Origin: Streptomyces sp. Root1304
Lineage (GTDB): Bacteria; Actinomycetota; Actinomycetes; Streptomycetales; Streptomycetaceae
Assembly: GCF_001426405.1 (NCBI RefSeq)
Contig: NZ_LMEP01000022.1
Span: forward strand, 334,066 to 398,065
Length of the DNA stretch: 64,000 bases
Reading direction: 5' to 3'
The notes beneath the pieces are model-generated. The model did no database searches. It was not told the DNA's origin and saw only the letters and a list, made by a program, of their open reading frames with translations. A program made the translations under genes and the position numbers. Shown here in pieces: positions 8,153 through 16,230 of the stretch; position 1 is the stretch's first letter, and each line of letters starts with the position of its first letter.

Positions 8153-10282
8153 CTACTCCTTGTGCGCGTCGTCTGGACGCAGCGATTCATGGGGGGCGGG
8201 CTGGGACTCGGCGAGACCGATGCCGCGTTGGAACGCGGCCATCAAGCCGGGGTCGTGCAGGGCGTGCTCCTCGGGCTTGCGGGCCACGGGCTCGTCGCGC
8301 AGCTGCGGCACGATGTGCTCCTGGGCGCGTCGCTTGGGGAGCAGGGGCCGGCCGTTGGTCTCGGGCGCCGGGGGCAGCGGCGAGAGCAGTGAGGCGGGCG
8401 GGCCCGTGCGGTCGCCGCCGGCCGGCTGTGCCGGGACGACGGGGGCGTGGCCGGACTCCCGGTACCCGTCGGTCGCGGACGGGTGGCCGGACTCGCCGTA
8501 GGCGTCGGTCGCGAGGGTGCGGCCGGATTCGCCGTAGCCGTGGGCCGCGGGGGCGTGGTCGTGCTCCCCGTAGCCGGTGGGGGCGGTGGTGCGGTCCAGG
8601 TCCCCGTAGCCGCCGGTGCCGGACGTACGGTCCGCGCCGGCGTACCCGCTCGCGGCGGAGGTGCGCTCGGGGTCCCCGTAACCGCCGCTGGTGCGCTCGG
8701 GGTCCCCGTAACCGCCCGTGGTGCGGGTCGGGTCGCCGTACACGCCCGGCTGCGCGCCGGTTCCCGCGCCCGTACCCGGGTACGCGAGCGGGGCCGGTCC
8801 GGCGGTCTCCTCGTGGCGGGCGGCGGCCCGCTCCGGGGAGGGGGCGGAGGGCGGTACGGGTGCCGTGCCGCCCATCGCGAGGGGCGCGGGCGCCTGGGGG
8901 TGCGCCGGGGCCGTCGCGGGGGCGACGGGCGCGGGCTGGGACGGAGCCGACGGGGGCTGCATCTGCACCTGGTTCGGCGGGACCGCCGAGGAACCGGCGG
9001 TCGCGGCGGCCTGGCGCTCGTGCTGTGCCAGTCCCTCCGGGTCGGCGCCGAGGAGGCCCTGCGGGAGGACGAGGACGGCCTGGACCCCGCCGTAGATGTT
9101 GGACTGGAGGCGTACGGCGATGCCGTGCCTGCGGGCCAGCGCCGAGACGACGAAGAGTCCGATGCGGCCGTCCTGGAGCAGGTGCGCGACGTTGACCTGG
9201 TCGGGGTCGGCGAGCAGGGCGTTCATCTTGTTCTGCTCGGTGACGGGCATGCCGAGACCGCGGTCCTCGACCTCGATCGCGAGGCCGGCCGTGACGTACT
9301 GCGCGCGGAGCAGCACCGTGGTGTGCGGCGCGGAGAACAGCGTGGCGTTCTCGACGAGTTCGGCGAGCAGGTGGATGACGTCGGCCACGGCATGGCCGCG
9401 GAGCGTGCCGTCGATCGGCGGGACGAGCTTCACGCGCGGGTACTGCTCGACCTCGGCGATCGAGGAGCGGAGCACCTCGGTCATGGTGACCGGGTTCGAC
9501 CACTGGCGTCGCGAGATGGCGCCACCGAGGACGGCGAGGTTCTCGGCGTGCCGGCGGATGCGGGTGGCCAGGTGGTCGACGGTGAACAGGCCCTTGAGCA
9601 GGTCGGGGTCCTCGACCTCGTTCTCCAGCTCGTCGAGGAGCTGGATCTCACGGTGGACGAGCGACTGCAGGCGCCGGGCGAGGTTCACGAAGACCTCGAC
9701 CTTCTGTTCGTTTCCGACGCTGCTGGAGAGCTTCGACGCCTGCACGACGGCGGCCACGGCAGCCTCGTGAGAGCGCGTCAGCTCCTGCGAGAGCAGGTCG
9801 AACTCGTCGCCGCCGGAGCTCGTCGGCAGCGCGGGACGGGGCGCGATGCCCTCACCCTTGCGCAACTGTTCGAGCACGGTGCGCAGTTCGCCCTGGCCGA
9901 GCGCGCTGGAGCGGCGCAGGCTGTTGCAGCGGTCGAGCACCGCCTTGGCGGCGCGGTCCGCACCGAGCGCGGCGGCGGCCACGGAGGCCACGGTGAGGGC
10001 GGCGGCTCCGGCGAGCGCGGCCCACAGGCCGGGCGTGGGACTGGCGCCGGTGGAACGGATGGTGAAGAGGACGGCCGCCGCCCCGCCCAGTGCCACCGCG
10101 ACGGCGGGGAGCACGGAGGTGCGCAGGAGTTGGGGGCGTATGCGGGCTTCCGTCGTGTGCGGCGCGGGGGGCTGCGCCGGCGGGGTGCTGGGAGTGCCGG
10201 GGGCGGAGCGGGCGCCTGACCGGCCGTGCCGCCCGCCCTCGCGTCGATCTGGCCGCGAGGCGGGTGCGCGAAGTTGAGACAT
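8153..10282 (-). CDS. cvnA: CvnA: conservon sensor histidine-kinase-like protein
   Basis: This 709-residue membrane protein has two hydrophobic segments (~50-105). A helical dimerisation/phosphoacceptor-like region follows (~180-260), then a HATPase_c domain (~290-410) with the N box HLLAELVENATLFS and the G1 box VEDRGLGMP. It is shorter than many CvnA proteins and lacks the large extracytoplasmic sensing domain often found between the membrane segments. The C-terminal ~300 residues are low-complexity. Within them residues ~515-610 hold about nine imperfect repeats of the form GYG-D/E-x-x-R-T. It starts the conservon transcript (cvnA-B-C-D-GAF), all overlapping or nearly so. Confidence 0.9.
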   Translation of the reverse strand: MSQLRAPASRPDRREGGRHGRSGARSAPGTPSTPPAQPPAPHTTEARIRPQLLRTSVLPAVAVALGGAAAVLFTIRSTGASPTPGLWAALAGAAALTVASVAAAALGADRAAKAVLDRCNSLRRSSALGQGELRTVLEQLRKGEGIAPRPALPTSSGGDEFDLLSQELTRSHEAAVAAVVQASKLSSSVGNEQKVEVFVNLARRLQSLVHREIQLLDELENEVEDPDLLKGLFTVDHLATRIRRHAENLAVLGGAISRRQWSNPVTMTEVLRSSIAEVEQYPRVKLVPPIDGTLRGHAVADVIHLLAELVENATLFSAPHTTVLLRAQYVTAGLAIEVEDRGLGMPVTEQNKMNALLADPDQVNVAHLLQDGRIGLFVVSALARRHGIAVRLQSNIYGGVQAVLVLPQGLLGADPEGLAQHERQAAATAGSSAVPPNQVQMQPPSAPSQPAPVAPATAPAHPQAPAPLAMGGTAPVPPSAPSPERAAARHEETAGPAPLAYPGTGAGTGAQPGVYGDPTRTTGGYGDPERTSGGYGDPERTSAASGYAGADRTSGTGGYGDLDRTTAPTGYGEHDHAPAAHGYGESGRTLATDAYGESGHPSATDGYRESGHAPVVPAQPAGGDRTGPPASLLSPLPPAPETNGRPLLPKRRAQEHIVPQLRDEPVARKPEEHALHDPGLMAAFQRGIGLAESQPAPHESLRPDDAHKE

Positions 10283-10908
10283 GAGTGTCCTTGGTACGTG
10301 CCCAGGATTCGGCGTACTGCGGGGTGTTCTGCAGGGGGTCTACGGGGGAGGTGTTCTACAGACGTTCGATGAGCCTACCGATGATCATCAACCACACACT
10401 GTAGTCGTCAACCGTTCATGTGCGGTGCGCAGTTGGCAAACTTACCCGTAGACCGGGCCGCTCTGGTATCGCCCCTCGTACGACCGGCCGAGAATGATCG
10501 GCCGAAAGTCGATCTCGCGGCCCCGAGGGGTCTTCGGCAGGCGGGAACGGAGGAGGGCGGAGGCGCCCTCGCGCCTCCGCTCTCTGCGGAAACCACCCTC
10601 GACCGGAATCCTCTGGAGGTGGCGTGAAACGTTCTGTCCGTCCGCTCTCCGGATGCTGTACGCGGCCTCCGGAGGGTCCCGGCCTGCGGCCGCGATGGGC
10701 ACGTCGGGCCTCGCTCCGGCCGCCGGATCGGCGTGGACACCGATCGCATCCGCAACGGACCGGTGACACTCGGTGACGGGAGATGCCCGGCGGCCACCTC
10801 GGCGCGGGCGGTCCGGTGGACGCCCGTGGCGTCATCTCGCCTCGGTGGCGGTCACCTCGCCTCGGTGGCGGCCGCCCCGGCTCACCTCCCGCGCGTCGCG
10901 GGCCGGTC
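10283..10908. other. Intergenic region upstream of conservon, with a 20-bp tandem repeat
   Basis: About 625 bp with no convincing gene. The part next to cvnA (10290-10440) is AT-richer and should hold the conservon promoter. Positions 10831-10850 and 10851-10870 are a tandem 20-bp repeat differing at one base, just beyond the 3' end of the kinase gene; it has no obvious stem-loop. Short frames here look like chance. Confidence 0.5.
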
Positions 10909-12801
10909 TCAGCAGCGGGCGAGCGAGCCGCTGTCGAGGGTGGACTTCTCCCCGTACACCCAGCCCTCGGTGTCCGTGCCCGCGATACGGGCGTAGATCC
11001 ACTTGTTGGCGTCGGCGTTGGTGACGTAGCAGTGGTAGTAGATCTTCGTGCCGGAGTCGATCGCGGTCACGTAGGAGCACTTCGCGTACGGCCCGGTGTA
11101 GAGATGGGTGTTCTGGGCCGCGCGGCCCGCGCCGTCACTGCGGTTCGAATGGGCCCAGCCGGTGCACGACCGGGACACCGGGGTGGGCTCCTTCACCGTG
11201 GCACTGGGTGTTGCCTTCGGAGAGGTCGACGGGGCCCCGGTCGGCTCGGCGGACCCGTCGCCGGGCGTCGGCGTGACACCCGGTTCATGGTCTCCGCCCT
11301 TCGCCGGAGCGGTGCCGGACAGCGTCGCGCGGGGGGTGCGGGACGGGGTCGCCCGGGGGCTTCCGGACGGGCTCCCGCCGGGGCCGAAGGACGTCAGGTC
11401 CCCGGGGGGCGTCGGGCGGTCGGTCGGACCGCCGCCCGCCTCGGACCCCTCCCCGGCGGTGGTGGCGCTCGCCCCGGGAAGCGCCCGGTCCGGGCCGCCG
11501 CCCTCGGCGTCCCGCGTACCCATCAGGGCGTAGGCGACTCCGCCGCAGGTGAGGACGGTGGCGGCGGCCACCGCGACGACGGTGCGGGTGCGACGGCGCC
11601 GGGCCCGGACGCTCGTGGCCCGGGTGTCGGAAGGGCCGTGGTGCTCGGCGGGCATGCCGGACGGCACGCCCTGCGGCGCGGCGTACGCCGACGGAGGGGC
11701 GGCGTACCCTCCGGCCGCCATCGAGGGGGCGTGGTGCTGGGGCGCGGGCGGGGAGAGCGGCGCGTCGACCGCGGGACCGAAGCCCGGCGGAGTGGCGGAC
11801 GGAGGGGGCGTCGAGCCGAAGGCAGGGCCGAAGCCGGGACCGAAGCCCGGCGGAGGCGGAGTGACGGGCTGGGGCGCCGGTGCCGGTGCCGGTGCCTGTG
11901 CCTGTGCGACCGCGGGGTCCGCGCCCTCGGCGACCGCCTGCAGCATCTCGCGCGCCTGCCCGGCGTCGGGCCGCTGGAGCGGGTCCTTGGCCATCAGCGC
12001 CCGCAGCACCGGGGCGAGCGGTCCGGCGCGCCGGGGCTCGGGCAGCGGTTCGCCGACGATCGCGGCGAGGGTGGACCACACCGACGTACGGCGGAAGGGC
12101 GCGGCGCCCTCCACGGCCGCGTACAGGGTCATGCCGAGCGCCCAGATGTCCGACGCGGCACCCGGTACCTGTCCCTGGGCGCGCTCCGGTGGCAGATAGT
12201 CGAGGGAGCCGACGATCTGCCCGCTCTGGGTCAGCTTGGCCAGGGCCTCGTCGCCGGGGGTCTCCATGCTGGCGATGCCGAAGTCGGTGAGCACGACCCG
12301 GCCTCCCCCGAAGCCTTCGGCGGCGGAGGCACTCCCGCGTTCGAGGAGTACGTTGCCGGGCTTGACGTCCCGGTGGAGCACGCCGGCCCGGTGCGCCGCG
12401 TCGAGCGCGTCCATCAGCTTGGCGCCGATCGCGGCCACCTCGCGCGGATCCAGCGATCCGCGCTCCGCCAGCACGTCGTCGAGGGAGGGCCCTTCGACCA
12501 GCTCCATGACGATGACGGGGAGCCCGCGCTCCTCGACGACGTCGTGCACGGTGACGACACCGCTGTGCCGGATACGGGCGGCGGCCTGCGCCTCCCGCTG
12601 CATCCGGACCCGGAGATCGGTCAGGTCTGCCGGGGAGGCGTCGGTGTAGGCCCGCAGGACCTTGACGGCGACCTCGCGGTTCAGCAGCTGGTCCACCGCC
12701 CGGGCGACCACGCCCATGCCACCGCGACCGATCATCGCGGTCACCCGGTAGCGCCCGCCCAGGACCTCGCCGACCAGATCCGCGCCGTTCGCCCCCGTCA
12801 C
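10909..12801 (-). CDS. Membrane Ser/Thr protein kinase with extracellular SH3-like domain
   Basis: This 630-residue PknB-type kinase has its catalytic domain at ~15-280: glycine loop IGRGGMGVV, VAVKVL lysine, HRDVKPGNVLL catalytic loop, TDFGIAS and PPE. A Pro/Ala/Gly juxtamembrane linker follows, then basic residues and a single membrane segment (~410-428, RTVVAVAAATVLTCGGVAYAL). A Thr/Ser/Pro-rich outer stalk leads to a C-terminal ~70-residue SH3-like domain (NTHLYTGPYAKCSYVTAI ... GTDTEGWVYGEKS). The usual extracellular sensor in this family is PASTA. An SH3-like module suggests binding of wall peptides or a secreted ligand; that is inference. Single-gene transcript downstream of the DinB gene. 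Confidence 0.92.
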   Translation of the reverse strand: MTGANGADLVGEVLGGRYRVTAMIGRGGMGVVARAVDQLLNREVAVKVLRAYTDASPADLTDLRVRMQREAQAAARIRHSGVVTVHDVVEERGLPVIVMELVEGPSLDDVLAERGSLDPREVAAIGAKLMDALDAAHRAGVLHRDVKPGNVLLERGSASAAEGFGGGRVVLTDFGIASMETPGDEALAKLTQSGQIVGSLDYLPPERAQGQVPGAASDIWALGMTLYAAVEGAAPFRRTSVWSTLAAIVGEPLPEPRRAGPLAPVLRALMAKDPLQRPDAGQAREMLQAVAEGADPAVAQAQAPAPAPAPQPVTPPPPGFGPGFGPAFGSTPPPSATPPGFGPAVDAPLSPPAPQHHAPSMAAGGYAAPPSAYAAPQGVPSGMPAEHHGPSDTRATSVRARRRRTRTVVAVAAATVLTCGGVAYALMGTRDAEGGGPDRALPGASATTAGEGSEAGGGPTDRPTPPGDLTSFGPGGSPSGSPRATPSRTPRATLSGTAPAKGGDHEPGVTPTPGDGSAEPTGAPSTSPKATPSATVKEPTPVSRSCTGWAHSNRSDGAGRAAQNTHLYTGPYAKCSYVTAIDSGTKIYYHCYVTNADANKWIYARIAGTDTEGWVYGEKSTLDSGSLARC

Positions 12802-12982
12802 CTGTCACATCCCGTTCGTCGCACTGTTCGAAATCCGCCACCTGTCAGGGCCACCAGGGTAGGGGTTCGCGCATCCGCGACGACGCCGGGCCCGGTCCTC
12901 GGCGCGAGGGCGGGGCCGCCAAAGGCCGTGGCCGCCAGGACATCTCACCGGAGATCAGGGCACTCGGACCGGTCCGCGCCGC

Positions 12983-13570
12983 TCAGCGGGTGCGGGGCTC
13001 CGCAGCCGACCTGGCGGCCTGTTCGATCTTCGCGCGGTGGGCCGCACGGGCTTCCTCGTCGATCTTCCTCTCGTGTTCGGCGCGCAACCCGGTCCGGCCG
13101 TCGAGGCCCTCGCGGAGGATGTCGGCGTGCCCGGCGTGCCGGACGGTTTCGCTGAGGACGTGGGTCAGGATGGCGAAGAGGTTCGTGTGGGGAAAGGGCT
13201 CGGGCCACCACGGGACGTGGCCGGGGGCGTCGAGGGGAAGCGCGTCGATCGTCGCGTCCGAGTGTTCCCACGTGCGCCGGTAGAACGCGATGATCTCCTC
13301 GCGGGTCTCGTCCTCGGTCGCCCACTGGTCGCTGCCGTCGGAGTCCTGCCACCGGGGCAGCGGTTCCGGGGACGGACGGTTGAAGACCTCGCCGAAGTAC
13401 CTGGCCTCGACGTTGGCCACGTGCTTGACCAGGCCGAGGAGATTGGTCCCGGTCGCCGTCAGCGGCCGGCGGACGTCGTACTCGGACAATCCGTCGAGTT
13501 TCCAGAGCAGTGCCTCGCGGTCCCGCCGCAGTCTTCCGTGCAGGTTGTCCTTCGCGAATTCGTCGATCAT
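12983..13570 (-). CDS. DinB family (DUF664) protein
   Basis: This 195-residue protein has the DinB/DUF664 four-helix bundle: LVKHVANVEARYFGEVF (first metal-ligand His region) and FAILTHVLSETVRHAGHADILRE (the paired His residues). In this superfamily three His bind a metal, and some members use mycothiol or related thiols for transferase reactions. Substrate cannot be told from sequence. Start ATG 13570 is chosen because the domain begins at MIDEFAKDNLHGRL and an AGGAAAGG lies ~10 bases before it. Confidence 0.85.
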   Translation of the reverse strand: MIDEFAKDNLHGRLRRDREALLWKLDGLSEYDVRRPLTATGTNLLGLVKHVANVEARYFGEVFNRPSPEPLPRWQDSDGSDQWATEDETREEIIAFYRRTWEHSDATIDALPLDAPGHVPWWPEPFPHTNLFAILTHVLSETVRHAGHADILREGLDGRTGLRAEHERKIDEEARAAHRAKIEQAARSAAEPRTR

Positions 13571-13683
13571 GCGGGATGAGCCTTTCCTGGGCTGTTCGTG
13601 GCTTTCATGGACTGGTCGTGGCCTCAAGACGCTGTACGGGCCGGAGGCCGGGAACGGCTCGCGGCCGAACCGACCCGCGAGGG

Positions 13684-14997
13684 TCACCGTGCAGGAGAAC
13701 TACGCGCAATCTGTTCGGCGTGGTTCCCTGATCCCGTCGAGCGGTTCGGTACGGAGGCCGGGGAAGTGGGCGGCTGCCAGGTGAGGATCCAGCCGGCGGT
13801 GAGCGCCACCGCACCGCCCGCCAGGGCGATGGCGCCGCCCGTTCCGATGCCCGCGGCCACCGAGCCGAAGCAGGCCGGCCCGACGCCCTGCAGCGTCATG
13901 CCGCCGGAGCCGAGCAGGCCGAAGGCCTGGCCCCGGCCCTCCTGGGGCAGGGCGTCCAGGAACGGCCGTTGCAGGCCGAGACCGTAGGCGAATCCGAAGC
14001 CGCAGAGCAGCAGCAGGCAGGACGAGACGCCCACTCCGGGCTCGGCGGCGAAGCCGACCAGCGGCAGTCCCATCAGCACGGTCAAAGGGACCACCAGTCG
14101 CTCCCGGGCGGGTGGCCGGAGCAGTCGGCCCACCAGCAGGTCACCGACAAGCATGCCGACCGGCAGACAACCCATCAGCACCGCGTACCAGCCGGGTGCG
14201 AAGCGGTGGCCTCCCGCGTAGGCGACGATCAGGCCTTCCGCGCCCGCTACGAACGCGGGCGGGAGCCACTGGGCCAGCATCAGCCGTCGCACCGGGTGTG
14301 CGCGCAGCAGTCGGACGGCACCGTACAGGCTCGTCCGGACGGCCCCGCCCTCGCCCCTGTCCTCGGATGCGCCGCCGGGCTCTCCCGGCTGCAGTCGGGG
14401 CAACCGGATCCGGATGGCGAGCGCGCAGCCGAGGTAGAGGACGGCGCTCACCGCGAGCGCCCGACGCGGGCCGAGTACCGCGACGGTCGCACCTCCCAGA
14501 GCCAGACCGAACAGTTGCGCGCCGGAGGCGGCGATGTTGTTCAGCGACCGGCCCAGCACATAGGCGTCGCCCTCCAGCCACTGCGCGACCAGCCGACTCG
14601 ACGCACCGCTGAACACCGGTGTGGCGAGGGCGACCAGCGCCACGACACCGAGGCTCGCCGCGATCGGCATCCGGACCAGGGCGAGCAGCAGGGCGGCGGC
14701 GCACTCCAGGGCGTAGCCGCCGGCGAGGAGCGCGCGGGGCGGCAGCCGGTCGGCCAGCGAGCCCAGCAGCAGGGAGCCGAACAGCTGCGGGAGGAAGCCG
14801 ATACCGAAGGCCAGTGCGCTCAGCAGCGCGGAGCCGGTGGCCGCGAAGACCAGTACCGAGAACGTGGTGATCCGCAGCGCGTCCGCGGTGATCGCGACGG
14901 TGCGGGTCGAGAAGAGCAGCCGGAATCGCGGCTCGGCGAGGACCTCCCGGTAGGTGACGCGGGGCTCGCCCGGCACGGGTTCGGCGGTTGGGGTCAT
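13684..14997 (-). CDS. MFS transporter (exporter)
   Basis: This 437-residue protein has about 12 hydrophobic segments, the usual MFS size. The loop 2-3 region (GSLLLGSLADRLPPRALLAGG) corresponds to the MFS motif A. It most resembles the drug/siderophore-exporter branch (EntS/MFS_3-like). It is divergent from an ArsR-type regulator 90 bp away, the usual layout for an exporter and its repressor. Substrate unknown. Start ATG 14997 precedes the first membrane segment with a normal cytoplasmic N-terminus. Confidence 0.9.
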   Translation of the reverse strand: MTPTAEPVPGEPRVTYREVLAEPRFRLLFSTRTVAITADALRITTFSVLVFAATGSALLSALAFGIGFLPQLFGSLLLGSLADRLPPRALLAGGYALECAAALLLALVRMPIAASLGVVALVALATPVFSGASSRLVAQWLEGDAYVLGRSLNNIAASGAQLFGLALGGATVAVLGPRRALAVSAVLYLGCALAIRIRLPRLQPGEPGGASEDRGEGGAVRTSLYGAVRLLRAHPVRRLMLAQWLPPAFVAGAEGLIVAYAGGHRFAPGWYAVLMGCLPVGMLVGDLLVGRLLRPPARERLVVPLTVLMGLPLVGFAAEPGVGVSSCLLLLCGFGFAYGLGLQRPFLDALPQEGRGQAFGLLGSGGMTLQGVGPACFGSVAAGIGTGGAIALAGGAVALTAGWILTWQPPTSPASVPNRSTGSGNHAEQIARSSPAR

Positions 14998-15087
14998 GAC
15001 GCGCAGCCTCGCCGTGCGCCCGCCCCACCCGCCATTGATTCGTCGCTGGACGAATCGGAGCGGGCGGCCCGGCGGTAGCATGCCAGG

Positions 15088-16065
15088 GTGCTGCGCTTCG
15101 AAGTCTCCGTCGAGGACCTGCTGCGCAGCCGCTTCGCACTGTCGCCCGCCATGGACCTCTGCTTGCTGCTGCGCTCGCTCACCGGCCACGGTCGGCCACT
15201 GACGCGAGCCTGGGCCACCCGGCTCCTGCCGGTGTTCGAGCGGCTTCGCCGCGAGACCGAACTGGACGCCGCCCTCGCTCTGCAGACCGCGCAGGGCGGA
15301 CCGGACTTCGTCGCCCCGCCGCCGCGCGGCCTCAACCAGACCTGGGCGGACGACCTGGCCTCGATCCGGGCCACGCCGCTGGAAGCGGCCCGCCGCGAGA
15401 TCGCCGCCACCGCGACCGGCCCGTCCGCCCGAGATCCCCGCGTGCGCGCGGTGCTGGACTCGACGGACGCCGTCGCCAGGATCGCCGAGGCGTTGGACCG
15501 GGCGTGGCACGAGCTGCTCGCCGCGGACTGGCCGCAACTGCGCGCGATCTGTGAGCGCGACGTCGTGCACCGGGTGGGGCTGATCGGCGAACACGGATGG
15601 GCCACGACCATCGAGAGCCTGCACCCGGGCATCGCGTCGCGTGCCGGCGGCATCGAGATCGGCTTCTTCCGGGGCGGAACGGTGCGCCTCTCCGGCGACG
15701 GCCTCCTGCTGATCCCTTCGGTCTTCGTCGGGCATGTCGCCGCCCACTACGAAGACCCCTGGCCGAGGACCCTGATCTACCCTGCCCGCGGCACCGCCGC
15801 GCTCTGGGGCGAGCAGGAGGCCGTCCCGCGACCGGACGCGCTGACCGCTCTGGTCGGCCGGGCCCGAGCCCGGCTGTTGGTGGCGCTGGACGCCCCGGCC
15901 AGTACGAGCCACCTCGCCCGAAGCCTCACCATGGCACCCGGCGCGGTAGGAGACCACCTCGCCATCCTGCGAGACGCGGGACTGCTGGTCCGCGCCCGCT
16001 CAGGCCGCTCGGTGCTCTACCGACGCACCCCACTCGGCGAGGCACTGGTCGCCGGCGCGGGCTGA
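15088..16065 (+). CDS. ArsR-type winged-helix transcriptional regulator
   Basis: This 325-residue protein places the DNA-binding domain at the C-terminus (~245-320): ARARLLVALDAPASTSHLA, then SLTMAPGAVGDHLAILRDAG as recognition helix and GRSVLYRRTPLG as wing. The N-terminal ~230 residues (DUF5937-like) are a helical and mixed domain expected to sense the signal. This layout is common in Streptomyces ArsR-like regulators. GTG 15088 is the likely start; there is no good ribosome-binding site, and a TAGCAT -10-like hexamer lies six bases before it, so a leaderless mRNA is possible. It probably controls the divergent MFS gene. Confidence 0.88.
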   Translation: MLRFEVSVEDLLRSRFALSPAMDLCLLLRSLTGHGRPLTRAWATRLLPVFERLRRETELDAALALQTAQGGPDFVAPPPRGLNQTWADDLASIRATPLEAARREIAATATGPSARDPRVRAVLDSTDAVARIAEALDRAWHELLAADWPQLRAICERDVVHRVGLIGEHGWATTIESLHPGIASRAGGIEIGFFRGGTVRLSGDGLLLIPSVFVGHVAAHYEDPWPRTLIYPARGTAALWGEQEAVPRPDALTALVGRARARLLVALDAPASTSHLARSLTMAPGAVGDHLAILRDAGLLVRARSGRSVLYRRTPLGEALVAGAG

Positions 16066-16110
16066 GGGCCCCGGATCAGCGCGGATCTTCGAGACGCAGC
16101 AGGTGGACGC

Positions 16111-16205
16111 GACACCCCGCCGAGCACCCCCGCCCGCAGGACCACGAGGGCGCTCGCGGTCGCGCGGGCCGTGGCCGCCGGGCCGTGTGGCTCGGCGGGG
16201 GTGTC
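16111..16205. terminator. Long stem-loop between convergent genes
   Basis: Arms GACACCCCGCCGAGC (16111-16125) and its near-complement (16190-16205, one bulged C) enclose GC-rich sequence that can fold further. The site lies between the ends of the ArsR-type gene (+) and RHS1 (-), so a shared terminator is likely. The loop is long. Confidence 0.45.
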
Positions 16206-16230
16206 GTGTCCGCTTTCTTCTTCCCTCCCT

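Noticed and set aside
8440..8745. Regular short repeats resembling a CRISPR array
   Set aside because: They are in-frame repeats encoding GYG-D/E-x-x-RT units of CvnA, without spacers of constant length. No CRISPR array was seen anywhere in the window.
10418..10835. Possible small genes in the gap between the kinase and conservon
   Set aside because: Several overlapping short frames on both strands, none with a ribosome-binding site or protein-like composition.
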